Source: Rhea pennata (taxonomy: Eukaryota > Chordata > Aves > Rheiformes > Rheidae). Taken from it: a stretch of DNA of 64,000 nucleotides. The stretch covers positions 62,001 to 126,000 of the forward strand of contig NW_026907699.1 in NCBI RefSeq assembly GCF_028389875.1. Reading direction: 5' to 3'. Below the pieces are notes generated by a model that saw nothing but the letters and a program-made list of their open reading frames with translations, was not told the origin of the DNA and made no database searches. Of the stretch, positions 1 to 12,389 are shown piece after piece. Within the stretch, counting starts at the first letter, position 1. Each line of letters opens with the position of its first letter. The position numbers and the translations under genes were made by a program.

Positions 1-500
1 CTAGTCCACCCCTCTGCTCTAGGCAGGGCTAACTCCACGTAAAACAGGCTGCTCAGGACCTTGTCCAGCTATGTTTTGAACCTCTCCAAGGACACAGGGC
101 TCCCGCCTCTCTGCTGCCTCTCCCAGGGCTGCACCACTCTCAGGCACAAGAATAGTTTCCTTTCTACCAGTCCTAATTGCCCCAGGGGCACCTCAGGCCA
201 GCTGCCTCTCGTGCCTTCACTGAGCACCTCTAAGAAGAGTCTGCCTCCATAGCCTCCTCCGGGTGCTGGATCACTGTCTTAGATCCCCCTTCATTATCCT
301 TTCCCGAGACAGAGCAAACACAGCTCCTTCAGCCTTTCCTCCTAGGTTGTGTTCTCCAGCCCTGACCACCTTCGTGGGCTCTGCTGCACTTGCTCCAGCT
401 TACTGGCAGCTCTCATGGTCCCTGCACAGGGCACTGCATTCCAGATGTGGCCTCACTGTTGCCACCGAGAGGGGATTCATCTGGCTCAACATCTCTGTGA
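1..500 (-). mobile_element. CR1-type LINE fragment, antisense, left-truncated by the window edge
   Basis: The plus strand reads as the complement of the 3' part of a CR1 retrotransposon, a family typical of birds and other sauropsids. Recognisable stretches are tctagtccacccctctgctc, ctgctcaggaccttgtcc, cacctctaagaagagtctg and ccagatgtggcctcac, in the order they have in antisense CR1. It is diverged, lacks most of ORF2 and cannot move by itself. The far end, about 470-560, is uncertain. Confidence 0.8.
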
Positions 501-1243
501 GAAGACTTCTGGGGACAGTGGAAGGCTCCGAGACTCTCTGTGCGAGAGAGGCCATCAAGCAGGTCTGACACACTGGCCAGGTGATGCTGGGTGGCGGCTG
601 CAAGCCATGTCCACACTGGCAATGCTCGAGGCCAGCCCAAGCTCTTCCACAGACCAGCGTGGTAATTTCAAAAGCACTTGGCCAAAACCACTGCAAACTC
701 ATCCTCTCTCTCATGGCACCCCTTGAAAAAGCTAAGATCCTGCCCCAGTGCACCAGGCCATCTCCACTCTGGCCACGCAACAGGCCTGGGGCAGCTGCCA
801 CATCTGAAAGTGACCCACCAAAGTCATGCGGTTGCCTCGAAAGACGAAAAGCTGAGAGAGTGCCTCTCCTCCGCGACGGAGCCCAGCATCAAAGGCACGT
901 TCTTCTTCCCGCTTCTCTCTTGCAGAGTCTGGCAAGGTTTAATCTGTTTCCCGCAAGCTTTGGGGCAATACAAAGCTGACCTGCCCTCTGCTACAAAAAG
1001 CTGCAACTGGCAATAATAGCCCTGGCAAACAAGGAGGTCAATGTCAGAGCTTCCCCTGACCTGATCTGAGAGTGCCCTCTTCTGCCCTGAACATCCAAAA
1101 CCACGGAGGCCTGATGCCGCTTGTCAGGGCAGGCAGAGCATGGCGCACCTGCCTGGCTAAGGCCACAGGGCCCTGCCCGGTGCTACGTGCCAAGCTCCCC
1201 AAGCTCCGCTGAGCCTGCCGCACAGCACTGCAAAGGTGACCTA

Positions 1244-1680
1244 ACATGCAGTCCCAATGTGTCTGGGATGCAGCTATGGTTGCCTCATCGGGAGCCAAGG
1301 ACAGTGCTGGGCCTGGAGGAGGGAACACAGGAGTCCCCATGCAGGCAGCGGGGACCACCACACACGACAGCTTCCTTTGCTGGGTCCATCTGGATGAAGG
1401 AGCAGTTGGGAAGCCCTTGCAGAAAGTCTGCTGCTCGTCTACTGCTCCAAGAGGCCACCCAAAGCAAGCAAGACAAGAGAAGAGAAGGGAGAAAGGAGGG
1501 TTGGAGCCTCACCTCGGCTGTGCGGGGTGCGGGGGTGTAGAGCGGAGGCGGGGGGTGGTTGTGGGCTACGTACACCGCAACATCGCACACCTTGCTTGGT
1601 GACTGTGTCACGCCCTTGACTTTGGTGAGGACAGAGCTCTGCGGGCTTGTCTCCCATTCCTGGTAGCCCTTCTGAAGGAT
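1244..1680 (-). pseudogene. P2RX2: P2RX2-like gene fragment (exons 2 and 3), P2X receptor
   Basis: P2X receptors are trimeric ATP-gated cation channels of the plasma membrane. Read on the minus strand from 1680 to 1562, the frame gives [17 protein letters not shown], then [20 protein letters not shown] and YV. This is the start of the P2X extracellular domain. The short spacer before VxDV fits P2RX2 rather than P2RX4 or P2RX5, which have a longer segment there. About 250 bp further on, at 1312-1244, behind an acceptor-like cctcctccag, lies a decayed exon 3: STVLGSR, then gaggcaacc and cagacacattgggactgc resembling the EATHS...QT.GTC part. It needs frameshifts and carries stops. Exon 1 and exons 4 onwards, including both membrane segments, are not recognisable, so this is not a working channel gene. 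P2RX2 is a neighbour of POLE in human, which supports the call. Confidence 0.72.
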
Positions 1681-1734
1681 GACAGGAAAAGGCGCTATCA
1701 GTGATCTCCTCGCCTCTGGGACCCAGAGTGCTGC

Positions 1735-1834
1735 ATCCATACTACGTGATACTTGGTGGGAACGGTCTGTGTCGCAACTTTTGTATCCATACTACATGAC
1801 ACTTGATGGGAACGGTCCCTGCTGTAACTTTTGG
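1735..1834. repeat. Two-copy 50-bp direct repeat inside the monomer
   Basis: The phrase atccatactac(g/a)tga(t/c)acttg(g/a)tggg recurs at 1735 and 1785, followed in both by aacggt and (g/t)(c/t)aacttttg. The duplication is present in every monomer (for example 20351-20450), so it predates amplification. Confidence 0.85.
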
Positions 1835-2254
1835 GTGTCTAGAACACTACTGCTGTGTTACGCGGAATACGAATAAGTAACTAACAAGGTCGTGGAAATC
1901 TGTGAGAAAGAACGGCGAACAGATCCGGTGGCTTCCAGCCACAGAATAACCGTGAGAAACAGTCAACAAGAAGGTCTGAAGTTGGAGAGTAATGAAATAG
2001 CGAACCCCAAAGTCAATGTGGGCCCCGAAATAAATCCGCACGTGCGCAGTGTCATAGCCCGGTTATGCAACCGGGGCGGAGTTGGGCTAAACTCCCTGCA
2101 GTGCAGAGCAACCCTGCAAGCCCCACAACAGACCCTGCAGGCAGCAGGGTACCTGCGCTTCCTGACAGCACAGCTGCACGACAAAGCTCAGGCCACAGCC
2201 ACGACTCACACGACAACACACAGCAGAGCCAGCAGAGGTTACAAGCATTGCACT

Positions 2255-2260
2255 TTTATT
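2255..2260 (-). terminator. Candidate minus-strand polyadenylation signal (AATAAA)
   Basis: The plus strand reads tttatt; the minus strand reads atgtAATAAAagtgc and is followed within about 50 bases by a GT-rich stretch (tgtgtgttgtcgtgtgag), the usual downstream element. It is conserved in all copies: 8464-8469, 14673-14678, 20872-20877, 27090-27095 and 33300-33305. Confidence 0.4.
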
Positions 2261-2740
2261 ACATGCAGAGAGAGCTGACAAGCGGCAGCTGCTTCCTGAT
2301 GCAGCATCAAGCTCGGAGCCTTTGCAAACGCACATTGTTTTGCACAAGGCAGAACAGCCCAAGCATATGGAATGCATGGAAGTGCCTGAGCTTGCCCCAG
2401 GGCAGAGAGCGAGAGAGCTGCAGGGCACAGCTGGTGTCTTGGTGCTGCAAGAGCAGGCAATCAGTGGCCTGCAAGGGCTCCGAGGAGCCCTGGGAGTGGG
2501 CCGTGCTCAGTGCTGCAGAGGAAGGCGAAAAACCCCCAGGCACTGCTGCCAATCTGTGCTGGGGGAAAATTCCTTCCCGACCCCAAAGCTGGCGATCGGC
2601 TGTTCCCTGCGCATGTGAGCAAGGCCTGCGTCCCGGCCAGCCCTGGGACGTTTCTCATGCCCACCGGGGCACACCAGCGCTGCCCAGCTCCTTTCCTCTC
2701 TCTCTCAAACTGAAGCCACTTTAGGGGCTCCAGAGCATGG

Positions 2741-2795
2741 CAAAATTAAAAAAAAAATGAAAAAAGAAAGAAAGAAAGAAAAAAGAAAAAACCAG
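2741..2795. repeat. A-rich tract with GAAA repeats near the monomer border
   Basis: The tract runs from aaaattaaaaaaaaaatg into several (gaaa) units. Its A-run length varies between copies (from about 15164 shortest, from about 21364 longest), as expected for slippage. It lies about 40 bases from the inferred monomer border, with further copies near 8950, 15160, 21358 and 27578. Confidence 0.85.
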
Positions 2796-4151
2796 ACCTG
2801 ATAGAGCCTGGGGGAAAAAACTCTTTCCTGGGCCCTGCAGGAGACCAGATGGCTGGGTGCTCCAGAGTGTTGCCTGAGACCTATGACACTGATGATGAGC
2901 ACTTGGAGCATCTTTGCATCGCATGGCCTGCATTTCCTGGGTGCTGCATGTGGCGCCAAAGCAGATAGGCATGGGGATCTTTGGAAGGGTCTCCAGCTCC
3001 GAGAATGGATGCCCTTGCTCTTTGCGGGCCATCGAGTTAACTTTCCCCACTGATCTCCAGCTGAAAAGGCCTGGAGCCCTTGCGGAGCTTGAGGTGCGTG
3101 TGAGGGGTCTTCTCCCACTCCCAAGGGCTTGCTCTGGTCTCTGAAAGACCAAAGTTACATCCGGCTTTGAATCCGAGCCTGCTCGGAGCACGGATTGGAT
3201 CGGAGGGCCTCCAGCGAGCTCTTCCAACAGAAGACCTTCCACGATCGGATGGTGCACAAGGGCTGAATCAGCTGTGAGCTTCAGCGCGCTGCCTGCCCGT
3301 GAGCAAATGCCTGGGCACAGTCTGCGCTCCCAGAAGAATGGCTGCTGACAGTGGTGGCAGGGGTCACTTCCATTTCCCACAGGAGGCATGCACAGGCCAG
3401 CTGTGCCCAGCAGCGCCACACGAGTACAGCAATAAAAGCAGAAAGCCTGCTTGCCTTGGCCCCTTTGCATCAGCTCAGCTGAGGCAGCTTAGAAGAGACC
3501 TGGAGCTGGCAGATGCTGACCTCCCTCTGCTTTCCTGAGTGTGAAAACACTGTGAAAACCTTGCTGTCACTTGGTATTGCTCTGTGCGTCTTTGGAGGAG
3601 TGCCAGGCGGAAGAGGAAGAGGATCCACAGTCTTTCTGAGGCTGAGGCAAGCCAAAGACCCAGTCTTAGAGCAGGTGCTGGAAGGGGTCAAGGGCTGCAG
3701 GAGGAAGGGGTTGGTCGTGCCTATTTGTGTTGGGGAAGAGGCAGCCGGCACAGGAGGCAGCGTTAGGCAGTGTTAGGGAGTGAAGCAGCAGACACAGGCA
3801 CTTTCCAAGCCTGCGAGGCACGGCAGGGAGTGCTCTGAGCACCAAAGCAGGGCAGAGAAGGTGCAAAGCAAGAGCTGGGAGTAAGGTCAGACGAAGGCCA
3901 CAAAGAGGTCTCCATACCAAAGGGAGGTGCAGCTGCTGAGCACATCCATCGTTTGGCGGCCCGAGGTGCAGGCAGCCGTGCCCCCGCACGTCCTGCGACA
4001 ACATCGCACTGGGTGGCCATCGAGAGCCCTGCTGCCCTCGTGGCGGTGGGTGCGCCTGAGCCCAAGGACAGCGTGCAGAGAGCCTCGGCCCTGGGCGGCA
4101 GCCAGCTGCGAGCCGGCTGCGGAGCCTGGCAGAGCGGCAGGGGCGCGGGCG

Positions 4152-4158
4152 CCTTATA
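4152..4158 (-). promoter_or_regulatory. Candidate minus-strand TATA element in a GC-rich segment
   Basis: The minus strand reads gggcTATAAGGcgcccgcgcc and is followed by GC-rich DNA with several CpGs. The element is intact in all five complete monomers. The nearest minus-strand polyadenylation signal is at 2255-2260, so a transcript of about 1.9 kb crossing the monomer border is conceivable. No transcript evidence is available, and the ORFs in this stretch look like GC-driven chance ORFs. Confidence 0.35.
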
Positions 4159-6180
4159 GCCCTGCTCGTGCCGCGAGCATTGTGACTGCGTTGCCGGGTC
4201 ACAGTGCTGCGACATGGGGGCCCCGGGGCCACGCTGCAGCCTCCCTGCCAGCCGTCTGCCGGCCCGGCGTCGGCGTGGCACAAGGTCCCGGGGCTGCCAG
4301 CCCTGCTGCAGCCCCTGTGCCCAGCACCCCAGGGCAGCTGCGCCTCCCGCTGCGGGGCCGTGCCCGAGCCATGGCCCAGGACACCTGCCGGCCCCTTGCT
4401 CTGTGTCAATGCACCCCACGCTGCCCCAGGCTTGTCCCAGGTCACTGCAGAAAGGGCAAGAGTCCGCTCCCATGCTGCCATTGGGAAGTGGCATCCCTGT
4501 GCCATGGCACCGCCTCGCTAGGCCATGGCCTATTGCTGAAGGGGCCAAACCTCTCAAGAGCACCCTCAGAGGTGTCCCGCCCAGAGCATCCCCTGGTGTC
4601 CAACGGGACCTCGAAGATGGGCCAGCCTTTTGGTGCCTGTTCCATCCTAGCAGAGGACTCTCCTCCCGAGGGCCACGACCCATCTTTGGCGCCCGTGCCC
4701 GACACTCGCTTCCTCTGCTGGACACCAAGCCAGCATTTCAGAGCTCTTCTCGGTGCCGCCAGCATTGGGCACGCAGCGCCCTGTCTTCTGCCCTGTGAGG
4801 ACGAACACACAACGCTGAACTTCCTGGCAAATGGGATCCTGCCCAGTGTGCAGTGCTGCACAGATCACTTGTCCCTGCGCATGCCCAGCTCTCTGTGGCC
4901 CAACATGTCCATGTCGCCAGGGGTGCAGTCATGGTCGCAGCTGCATACAGCACTGCAAACTGTTAGCCCCTGCAGGGTCATGGGGGACATGATGAGAACA
5001 GGACATGCACCTGGTAGTCCTGCGCCGCGGCTGCAGAGGGGACGGGGCACCCCATGTGCTTCCCCATGTCTGCATAAGTGCCAGCCCTTGCAAGCTGCCT
5101 GGGGTAAGCCGCTGTTAAGCGTGCCTGCGGTGGCCCTACTCTAGCATGCCTTTCCTTGGTGTGTCCTCCGGAGTAGGCAGTCAACCTTCTTCTCCATTTC
5201 CTTGCACGGGAACTGAGCCAGGGGCAGCTGTGCTCACTAGGATTCCCCACGTCTCTACATCCGCCAGCAAGCTCCGCTCAGTCTCCACACATCTCCCCTC
5301 CCGTGATCCCTCACTCAGCAGCCCGCAAAGAGTGCCCAAGTCAAGGCAGGCAGGCGGATCCCTGCCACAAACTGGTAGCGGCAGAGGAGAGCTACAGGCA
5401 CCAACATCACGTCCACGTGCAGCTCCACACTGACTGTCCTGGGGGTCTCTGCTGGCAGCTCCACACATCTCTGTAACCCGCCATCCTCTCCATTCCTCTT
5501 CCCAGGCCCACCTCACCTCAGCGCAGCTCTCTATCGTCTGCGCAGGGCTGACCTCCACCCACGCAAGGATGCGGAAGGTGCTCCCGCCCTACGAAGCAAC
5601 CAGCAGAGATGATGCTATTTGTAGGAAGGCAGAGCTATGCTTTGACACAGGGACATGCAAGCGTATGCACATGGAGATGAGACCACGTGCATTCTCATGG
5701 AGAGTCACGGGCAGCTGTGCACACATGCATTTGCACACGCGCGCACACAGGGGGCACACACACACACACTGGGACAGTGCACACAGGTTCACACCTGTGC
5801 TCATACCAGCACGTACACATGCCTATTCACACAGGGACATGCAAGCTGTGACTTTGCACTGCTGTGGAAAGCACCCCCTGGCAGCACTTTGCTGAATCTG
5901 GAGCTGGTTCTGCAGGCAGCACACAGGGCAGAGCTGCTATGCCATGTACCCAACAGGCTTGAGCCAACCTTTGCTCTTTGGAAATGACCAAATCCTGTTG
6001 AGAATGGCAGTGGCAGGGAAAAACTCCAGCGCTGTGTCCTCACACCAGGGTCACCAGTATCCCCAAATCACCTGCCTCCTGAAAGCTCCGATCTGCTTCA
6101 GTGCAAGAGCAAGAAGCATTCTGCCTTCAAAGTCATTTCTCCACGGGTTCTTGCTGCTTTTGATCACAGATTGCTGAAAG

Positions 6181-6709
6181 CCTGAGGTGGGCAGGAGGTT
6201 TGCAGGCCTCTAGTCCACCCCTCTGCTCTAGGCAGGGCTAACTCCACGTAAAACAGGCTGCTCAGGACCTTGTCCAGCTATGTTTTGAACCTCTCCAAGG
6301 ACACAGGGCTCCCGCCTCTCTGCTGCCTCTCCCAGGGCTGCACCACTCTCAGGCACAAGAATAGTTTCCTTTCTACCAGTCCTAATTGCCCCAGGGGCAC
6401 CTCAGGCCAGCTGCCTCTCGTGCCTTCACTGAGCACCTCTAAGAAGAGTCTGCCTCCATAGCCTCCTCCGGGTGCTGGATCACTGTCTTAGATCCCCCTT
6501 CATTATCCTTTCCCGAGACAGAGCAAACACAGCTCCTTCAGCCTTTCCTCCTAGGTTGTGTTCTCCAGCCCTGACCACCTTCGTGGGCTCTGCTGCACTT
6601 GCTCCAGCTTACTGGCAGCTCTCATGGTCCCTGCACAGGGCACTGCATTCCAGATGTGGCCTCACTGTTGCCACCGAGAGGGGATTCATCTGGCTCAACA
6701 TCTCTGTGA
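6181..6709 (-). mobile_element. CR1-type LINE fragment, antisense
   Basis: Same insertion as the one at the left edge, here with its outer end visible: aggaggtttgcaggcctctag resembles the CR1 3' region next to its terminal short repeats. It was present before the monomer was amplified. Confidence 0.8.
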
Positions 6710-7452
6710 GAAGACTTCTGGGGACAGTGGAAGGCTCCGAGACTCTCTGTGCGAGAGAGGCCATCAAGCAGGTCTGACACACTGGCCAGGTGATGCTGGG
6801 TGGCGGCTGCAAGCCATGTCCACACTGGCAATGCTCGAGGCCAGCCCAAGCTCTTCCACAGACCAGCGTGGTAATTTCAAAAGCACTTGGCCAAAACCAC
6901 TGCAAACTCATCCTCTCTCTCATGGCACCCCTTGAAAAAGCTAAGATCCTGCCCCAGTGCACCAGGCCATCTCCACTCTGGCCACGCAACAGGCCTGGGG
7001 CAGCTGCCACATCTGAAAGTGACCCACCAAAGTCATGCGGTTGCCTCGAAAGACGAAAAGCTGAGAGAGTGCCTCTCCTCCGCGACGGAGCCCAGCATCA
7101 AAGGCACGTTCTTCTTCCCGCTTCTCTCTTGCAGAGTCTGGCAAGGTTTAATCTGTTTCCCGCAAGCTTTGGGGCAATACAAAGCTGACCTGCCCTCTGC
7201 TACAAAAAGCTGCAACTGGCAATAATAGCCCTGGCAAACAAGGAGGTCAATGTCAGAGCTTCCCCTGACCTGATCTGAGAGTGCCCTCTTCTGCCCTGAA
7301 CATCCAAAACCACGGAGGCCTGATGCCGCTTGTCAGGGCAGGCAGAGCATGGCGCACCTGCCTGGCTAAGGCCACAGGGCCCTGCCCGGTGCTACGTGCC
7401 AAGCTCCCCAAGCTCCGCTGAGCCTGCCGCACAGCACTGCAAAGGTGACCTA

Positions 7453-7889
7453 ACATGCAGTCCCAATGTGTCTGGGATGCAGCTATGGTTGCCTCATCGG
7501 GAGCCAAGGACAGTGCTGGGCCTGGAGGAGGGAACACAGGAGTCCCCATGCAGGCAGCGGGGACCACCACACACGACAGCTTCCTTTGCTGGGTCCATCT
7601 GGATGAAGGAGCAGTTGGGAAGCCCTTGCAGAAAGTCTGCTGCTCGTCTACTGCTCCAAGAGGCCACCCAAAGCAAGCAAGACAAGAGAAGAGAAGGGAG
7701 AAAGGAGGGTTGGAGCCTCACCTCGGCTGTGCGGGGTGCGGGGGTGTAGAGCGGAGGCGGGGGGTGGTTGTGGGCTACGTACACCGCAACATCGCACACC
7801 TTGCTTGGTGACTGTGTCACGCCCTTGACTTTGGTGAGGACAGAGCTCTGCGGGCTTGTCTCCCATTCCTGGTAGCCCTTCTGAAGGAT
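7453..7889 (-). pseudogene. P2RX2: P2RX2-like exons 2 and 3 in monomer a
   Basis: Exon 2 homology is at 7889-7771 and exon 3 homology at 7521-7453. No difference was noticed from the copy at 1244-1680, so the same exon 3 frameshifts are present. Confidence 0.72.
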
Positions 7890-10360
7890 GACAGGAAAAG
7901 GCGCTATCAGTGATCTCCTCGCCTCTGGGACCCAGAGTGCTGCATCCATACTACGTGATACTTGGTGGGAACGGTCTGTGTCGCAACTTTTGTATCCATA
8001 CTACATGACACTTGATGGGAACGGTCCCTGCTGTAACTTTTGGGTGTCTAGAACACTACTGCTGTGTTACGCGGAATACGAATAAGTAACTAACAAGGTC
8101 GTGGAAATCTGTGAGAAAGAACGGCGAACAGATCCGGTGGCTTCCAGCCACAGAATAACCGTGAGAAACAGTCAACAAGAAGGTCTGAAGTTGGAGAGTA
8201 ATGAAATAGCGAACCCCAAAGTCAATGTGGGCCCCGAAATAAATCCGCACGTGCGCAGTGTCATAGCCCGGTTATGCAACCGGGGCGGAGTTGGGCTAAA
8301 CTCCCTGCAGTGCAGAGCAACCCTGCAAGCCCCACAACAGACCCTGCAGGCAGCAGGGTACCTGCGCTTCCTGACAGCACAGCTGCACGACAAAGCTCAG
8401 GCCACAGCCACGACTCACACGACAACACACAGCAGAGCCAGCAGAGGTTACAAGCATTGCACTTTTATTACATGCAGAGAGAGCTGACAAGCGGCAGCTG
8501 CTTCCTGATGCAGCATCAAGCTCGGAGCCTTTGCAAACGCACATTGTTTTGCACAAGGCAGAACAGCCCAAGCATATGGAATGCATGGAAGTGCCTGAGC
8601 TTGCCCCAGGGCAGAGAGCGAGAGAGCTGCAGGGCACAGCTGGTGTCTTGGTGCTGCAAGAGCAGGCAATCAGTGGCCTGCAAGGGCTCCGAGGAGCCCT
8701 GGGAGTGGGCCGTGCTCAGTGCTGCAGAGGAAGGCGAAAAACCCCCAGGCACTGCTGCCAATCTGTGCTGGGGGAAAATTCCTTCCCGACCCCAAAGCTG
8801 GCGATCGGCTGTTCCCTGCGCATGTGAGCAAGGCCTGCGTCCCGGCCAGCCCTGGGACGTTTCTCATGCCCACCGGGGCACACCAGCGCTGCCCAGCTCC
8901 TTTCCTCTCTCTCTCAAACTGAAGCCACTTTAGGGGCTCCAGAGCATGGCAAAATTAAAAAAAAAATGAAAAAAGAAAGAAAGAAAGAAAAAAGAAAAAA
9001 CCAGACCTGATAGAGCCTGGGGGAAAAAACTCTTTCCTGGGCCCTGCAGGAGACCAGATGGCTGGGTGCTCCAGAGTGTTGCCTGAGACCTATGACACTG
9101 ATGATGAGCACTTGGAGCATCTTTGCATCGCATGGCCTGCATTTCCTGGGTGCTGCATGTGGCGCCAAAGCAGATAGGCATGGGGATCTTTGGAAGGGTC
9201 TCCAGCTCCGAGAATGGATGCCCTTGCTCTTTGCGGGCCATCGAGTTAACTTTCCCCACTGATCTCCAGCTGAAAAGGCCTGGAGCCCTTGCGGAGCTTG
9301 AGGTGCGTGTGAGGGGTCTTCTCCCGCTCCCAAGGGCTTGCTCTGGTCTCTGAAAGACCAAAGTTACATCCGGCTTTGAATCCGAGCCTGCTCGGAGCAC
9401 GGATTGGATCGGAGGGCCTCCAGCGAGCTCTTCCAACAGAAGACCTTCCACGATCGGATGGTGCACAAGGGCTGAATCAGCTGTGAGCTTCAGCGCGCTG
9501 CCTGCCCGTGAGCAAATGCCTGGGCACAGTCTGCGCTCCCAGAAGAATGGCTGCTGACAGTGGTGGCAGGGGTCACTTCCATTTCCCACAGGAGGCATGC
9601 ACAGGCCAGCTGTGCCCAGCAGCGCCACACGAGTACAGCAATAAAAGCAGAAAGCCTGCTTGCCTTGGCCCCTTTGCATCAGCTCAGCTGAGGCAGCTTA
9701 GAAGAGACCTGGAGCTGGCAGATGCTGACCTCCCTCTGCTTTCCTGAGTGTGAAAACACTGTGAAAACCTTGCTGTCACTTGGTATTGCTCTGTGCGTCT
9801 TTGGAGGAGTGCCAGGCGGAAGAGGAAGAGGATCCACAGTCTTTCTGAGGCTGAGGCAAGCCAAAGACCCAGTCTTAGAGCAGGTGCTGGAAGGGGTCAA
9901 GGGCTGCAGGAGGAAGGGGTTGGTCGTGCCTATTTGTGTTGGGGAAGAGGCAGCCGGCACAGGAGGCAGCGTTAGGCAGTGTTAGGGAGTGAAGCAGCAG
10001 ACACAGGCACTTTCCAAGCCTGCGAGGCACGGCAGGGAGTGCTCTGAGCACCAAAGCAGGGCAGAGAAGGTGCAAAGCAAGAGCTGGGAGTAAGGTCAGA
10101 CGAAGGCCACAAAGAGGTCTCCATACCAAAGGGAGGTGCAGCTGCTGAGCACATCCATCGTTTGGCGGCCCGAGGTGCAGGCAGCCGTGCCCCCGCACGT
10201 CCTGCGACAACATCGCACTGGGTGGCCATCGAGAGCCCTGCTGCCCTCGTGGCGGTGGGTGCGCCTGAGCCCAAGGACAGCGTGCAGAGAGCCTCGGCCC
10301 TGGGCGGCAGCCAGCTGCGAGCCGGCTGCGGAGCCTGGCAGAGCGGCAGGGGCGCGGGCG

Positions 10361-10367
10361 CCTTATA
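10361..10367 (-). promoter_or_regulatory. Candidate minus-strand TATA element, monomer b
   Basis: Same TATAAGG and flanks as at 4152. Its downstream polyadenylation signal would be 8464-8469. Confidence 0.35.
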
Positions 10368-12389
10368 GCCCTGCTCGTGCCGCGAGCATTGTGACTGCGT
10401 TGCCGGGTCACAGTGCTGCGACATGGGGGCCCCGGGGCCACGCTGCAGCCTCCCTGCCAGCCGTCTGCCGGCCCGGCGTCGGCGTGGCACAAGGTCCCGG
10501 GGCTGCCAGCCCTGCTGCAGCCCCTGTGCCCAGCACCCCAGGGCAGCTGCGCCTCCCGCTGCGGGGCCGTGCCCGAGCCATGGCCCAGGACACCTGCCGG
10601 CCCCTTGCTCTGTGTCAATGCACCCCACGCTGCCCCAGGCTTGTCCCAGGTCACTGCAGAAAGGGCAAGAGTCCGCTCCCATGCTGCCATTGGGAAGTGG
10701 CATCCCTGTGCCATGGCACCGCCTCGCTAGGCCATGGCCTATTGCTGAAGGGGCCAAACCTCTCAAGAGCACCCTCAGAGGTGTCCCGCCCAGAGCATCC
10801 CCTGGTGTCCAACGGGACCTCGAAGATGGGCCAGCCTTTTGGTGCCTGTTCCATCCTAGCAGAGGACTCTCCTCCCGAGGGCCACGACCCATCTTTGGCG
10901 CCCGTGCCCGACACTCGCTTCCTCTGCTGGACACCAAGCCAGCATTTCAGAGCTCTTCTCGGTGCCGCCAGCATTGGGCACGCAGCGCCCTGTCTTCTGC
11001 CCTGTGAGGACGAACACACAACGCTGAACTTCCTGGCAAATGGGATCCTGCCCAGTGTGCAGTGCTGCACAGATCACTTGTCCCTGCGCATGCCCAGCTC
11101 TCTGTGGCCCAACATGTCCATGTCGCCAGGGGTGCAGTCATGGTCGCAGCTGCATACAGCACTGCAAACTGTTAGCCCCTGCAGGGTCATGGGGGACATG
11201 ATGAGAACAGGACATGCACCTGGTAGTCCTGCGCCGCGGCTGCAGAGGGGACGGGGCACCCCATGTGCTTCCCCATGTCTGCATAAGTGCCAGCCCTTGC
11301 AAGCTGCCTGGGGTAAGCCGCTGTTAAGCGTGCCTGCGGTGGCCCTACTCTAGCATGCCTTTCCTTGGTGTGTCCTCCGGAGTAGGCAGTCAACCTTCTT
11401 CTCCATTTCCTTGCACGGGAACTGAGCCAGGGGCAGCTGTGCTCACTAGGATTCCCCACGTCTCTACATCCGCCAGCAAGCTCCGCTCAGTCTCCACACA
11501 TCTCCCCTCCCGTGATCCCTCACTCAGCAGCCCGCAAAGAGTGCCCAAGTCAAGGCAGGCAGGCGGATCCCTGCCACAAACTGGTAGCGGCAGAGGAGAG
11601 CTACAGGCACCAACATCACGTCCACGTGCAGCTCCACACTGACTGTCCTGGGGGTCTCTGCTGGCAGCTCCACACATCTCTGTAACCCGCCATCCTCTCC
11701 ATTCCTCTTCCCAGGCCCACCTCACCTCAGCGCAGCTCTCTATCGTCTGCGCAGGGCTGACCTCCACCCACGCAAGGATGCGGAAGGTGCTCCCGCCCTA
11801 CGAAGCAACCAGCAGAGATGATGCTATTTGTAGGAAGGCAGAGCTATGCTTTGACACAGGGACATGCAAGCGTATGCACATGGAGATGAGACCACGTGCA
11901 TTCTCATGGAGAGTCACGGGCAGCTGTGCACACATGCATTTGCACACGCGCGCACACAGGGGGCACACACACACACACTGGGACAGTGCACACAGGTTCA
12001 CACCTGTGCTCATACCAGCACGTACACATGCCTATTCACACAGGGACATGCAAGCTGTGACTTTGCACTGCTGTGGAAAGCACCCCCTGGCAGCACTTTG
12101 CTGAATCTGGAGCTGGTTCTGCAGGCAGCACACAGGGCAGAGCTGCTATGCCATGTACCCAACAGGCTTGAGCCAACCTTTGCTCTTTGGAAATGACCAA
12201 ATCCTGTTGAGAATGGCAGTGGCAGGGAAAAACTCCAGCGCTGTGTCCTCACACCAGGGTCACCAGTATCCCCAAATCACCTGCCTCCTGAAAGCTCCGA
12301 TCTGCTTCAGTGCAAGAGCAAGAAGCATTCTGCCTTCAAAGTCATTTCTCCACGGGTTCTTGCTGCTTTTGATCACAGATTGCTGAAAG

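Larger units (their letters stand above)
1..2699. repeat. Distal part of a left-truncated monomer
   Basis: This is the last 2.7 kb of a monomer whose start lies outside the window. It appears identical to 6210-8908 and 12419-15117. It holds the CR1 fragment, the P2RX2-like exons, a 50-bp internal direct repeat and a minus-strand polyadenylation signal. Confidence 0.9.
2700..8908. repeat. Monomer a (left subfamily)
   Basis: This is a complete 6209-bp copy. The only difference I noticed from monomer b is at 3117 (A) versus 9326 (G). It starts with CT-rich DNA and an A/GAAA-rich tract at about 2741-2795. The GC-rich segment is about 3950-4900, the CA-rich stretch about 5740-5830, the CR1 fragment starts near 6181, and the P2RX2-like exons are at 7453-7889. 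Confidence 0.9.

Noticed and set aside
1090..1240. P2RX2 exon 4 beyond the exon 3 remnant (a possible GLRTGRCV-like match)
   Set aside because: Only a few scattered residues agree, and gaps would be needed; not distinguishable from chance.
1735..2300. Possible endogenous retrovirus LTR (AT-rich block with AATAAA and a direct repeat)
   Set aside because: No paired LTR, primer-binding site, TG...CA ends or gag/pol/env homology was seen in the monomer.
3960..4160. P2RX2 exon 1 downstream of the minus-strand TATA element
   Set aside because: A frame beginning ATQxDVV is open, but the first membrane segment and the ETPK motif of P2X receptors are not visible.
3763..5144. Long overlapping ORFs on both strands in the GC-rich part of each monomer (up to 405 codons plus, 321 minus)
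   Set aside because: They overlap each other on opposite strands, lie in stop-poor GC-rich DNA, have low-complexity translations without a recognisable domain, and several are broken by indels or stops in monomers c, d and e.
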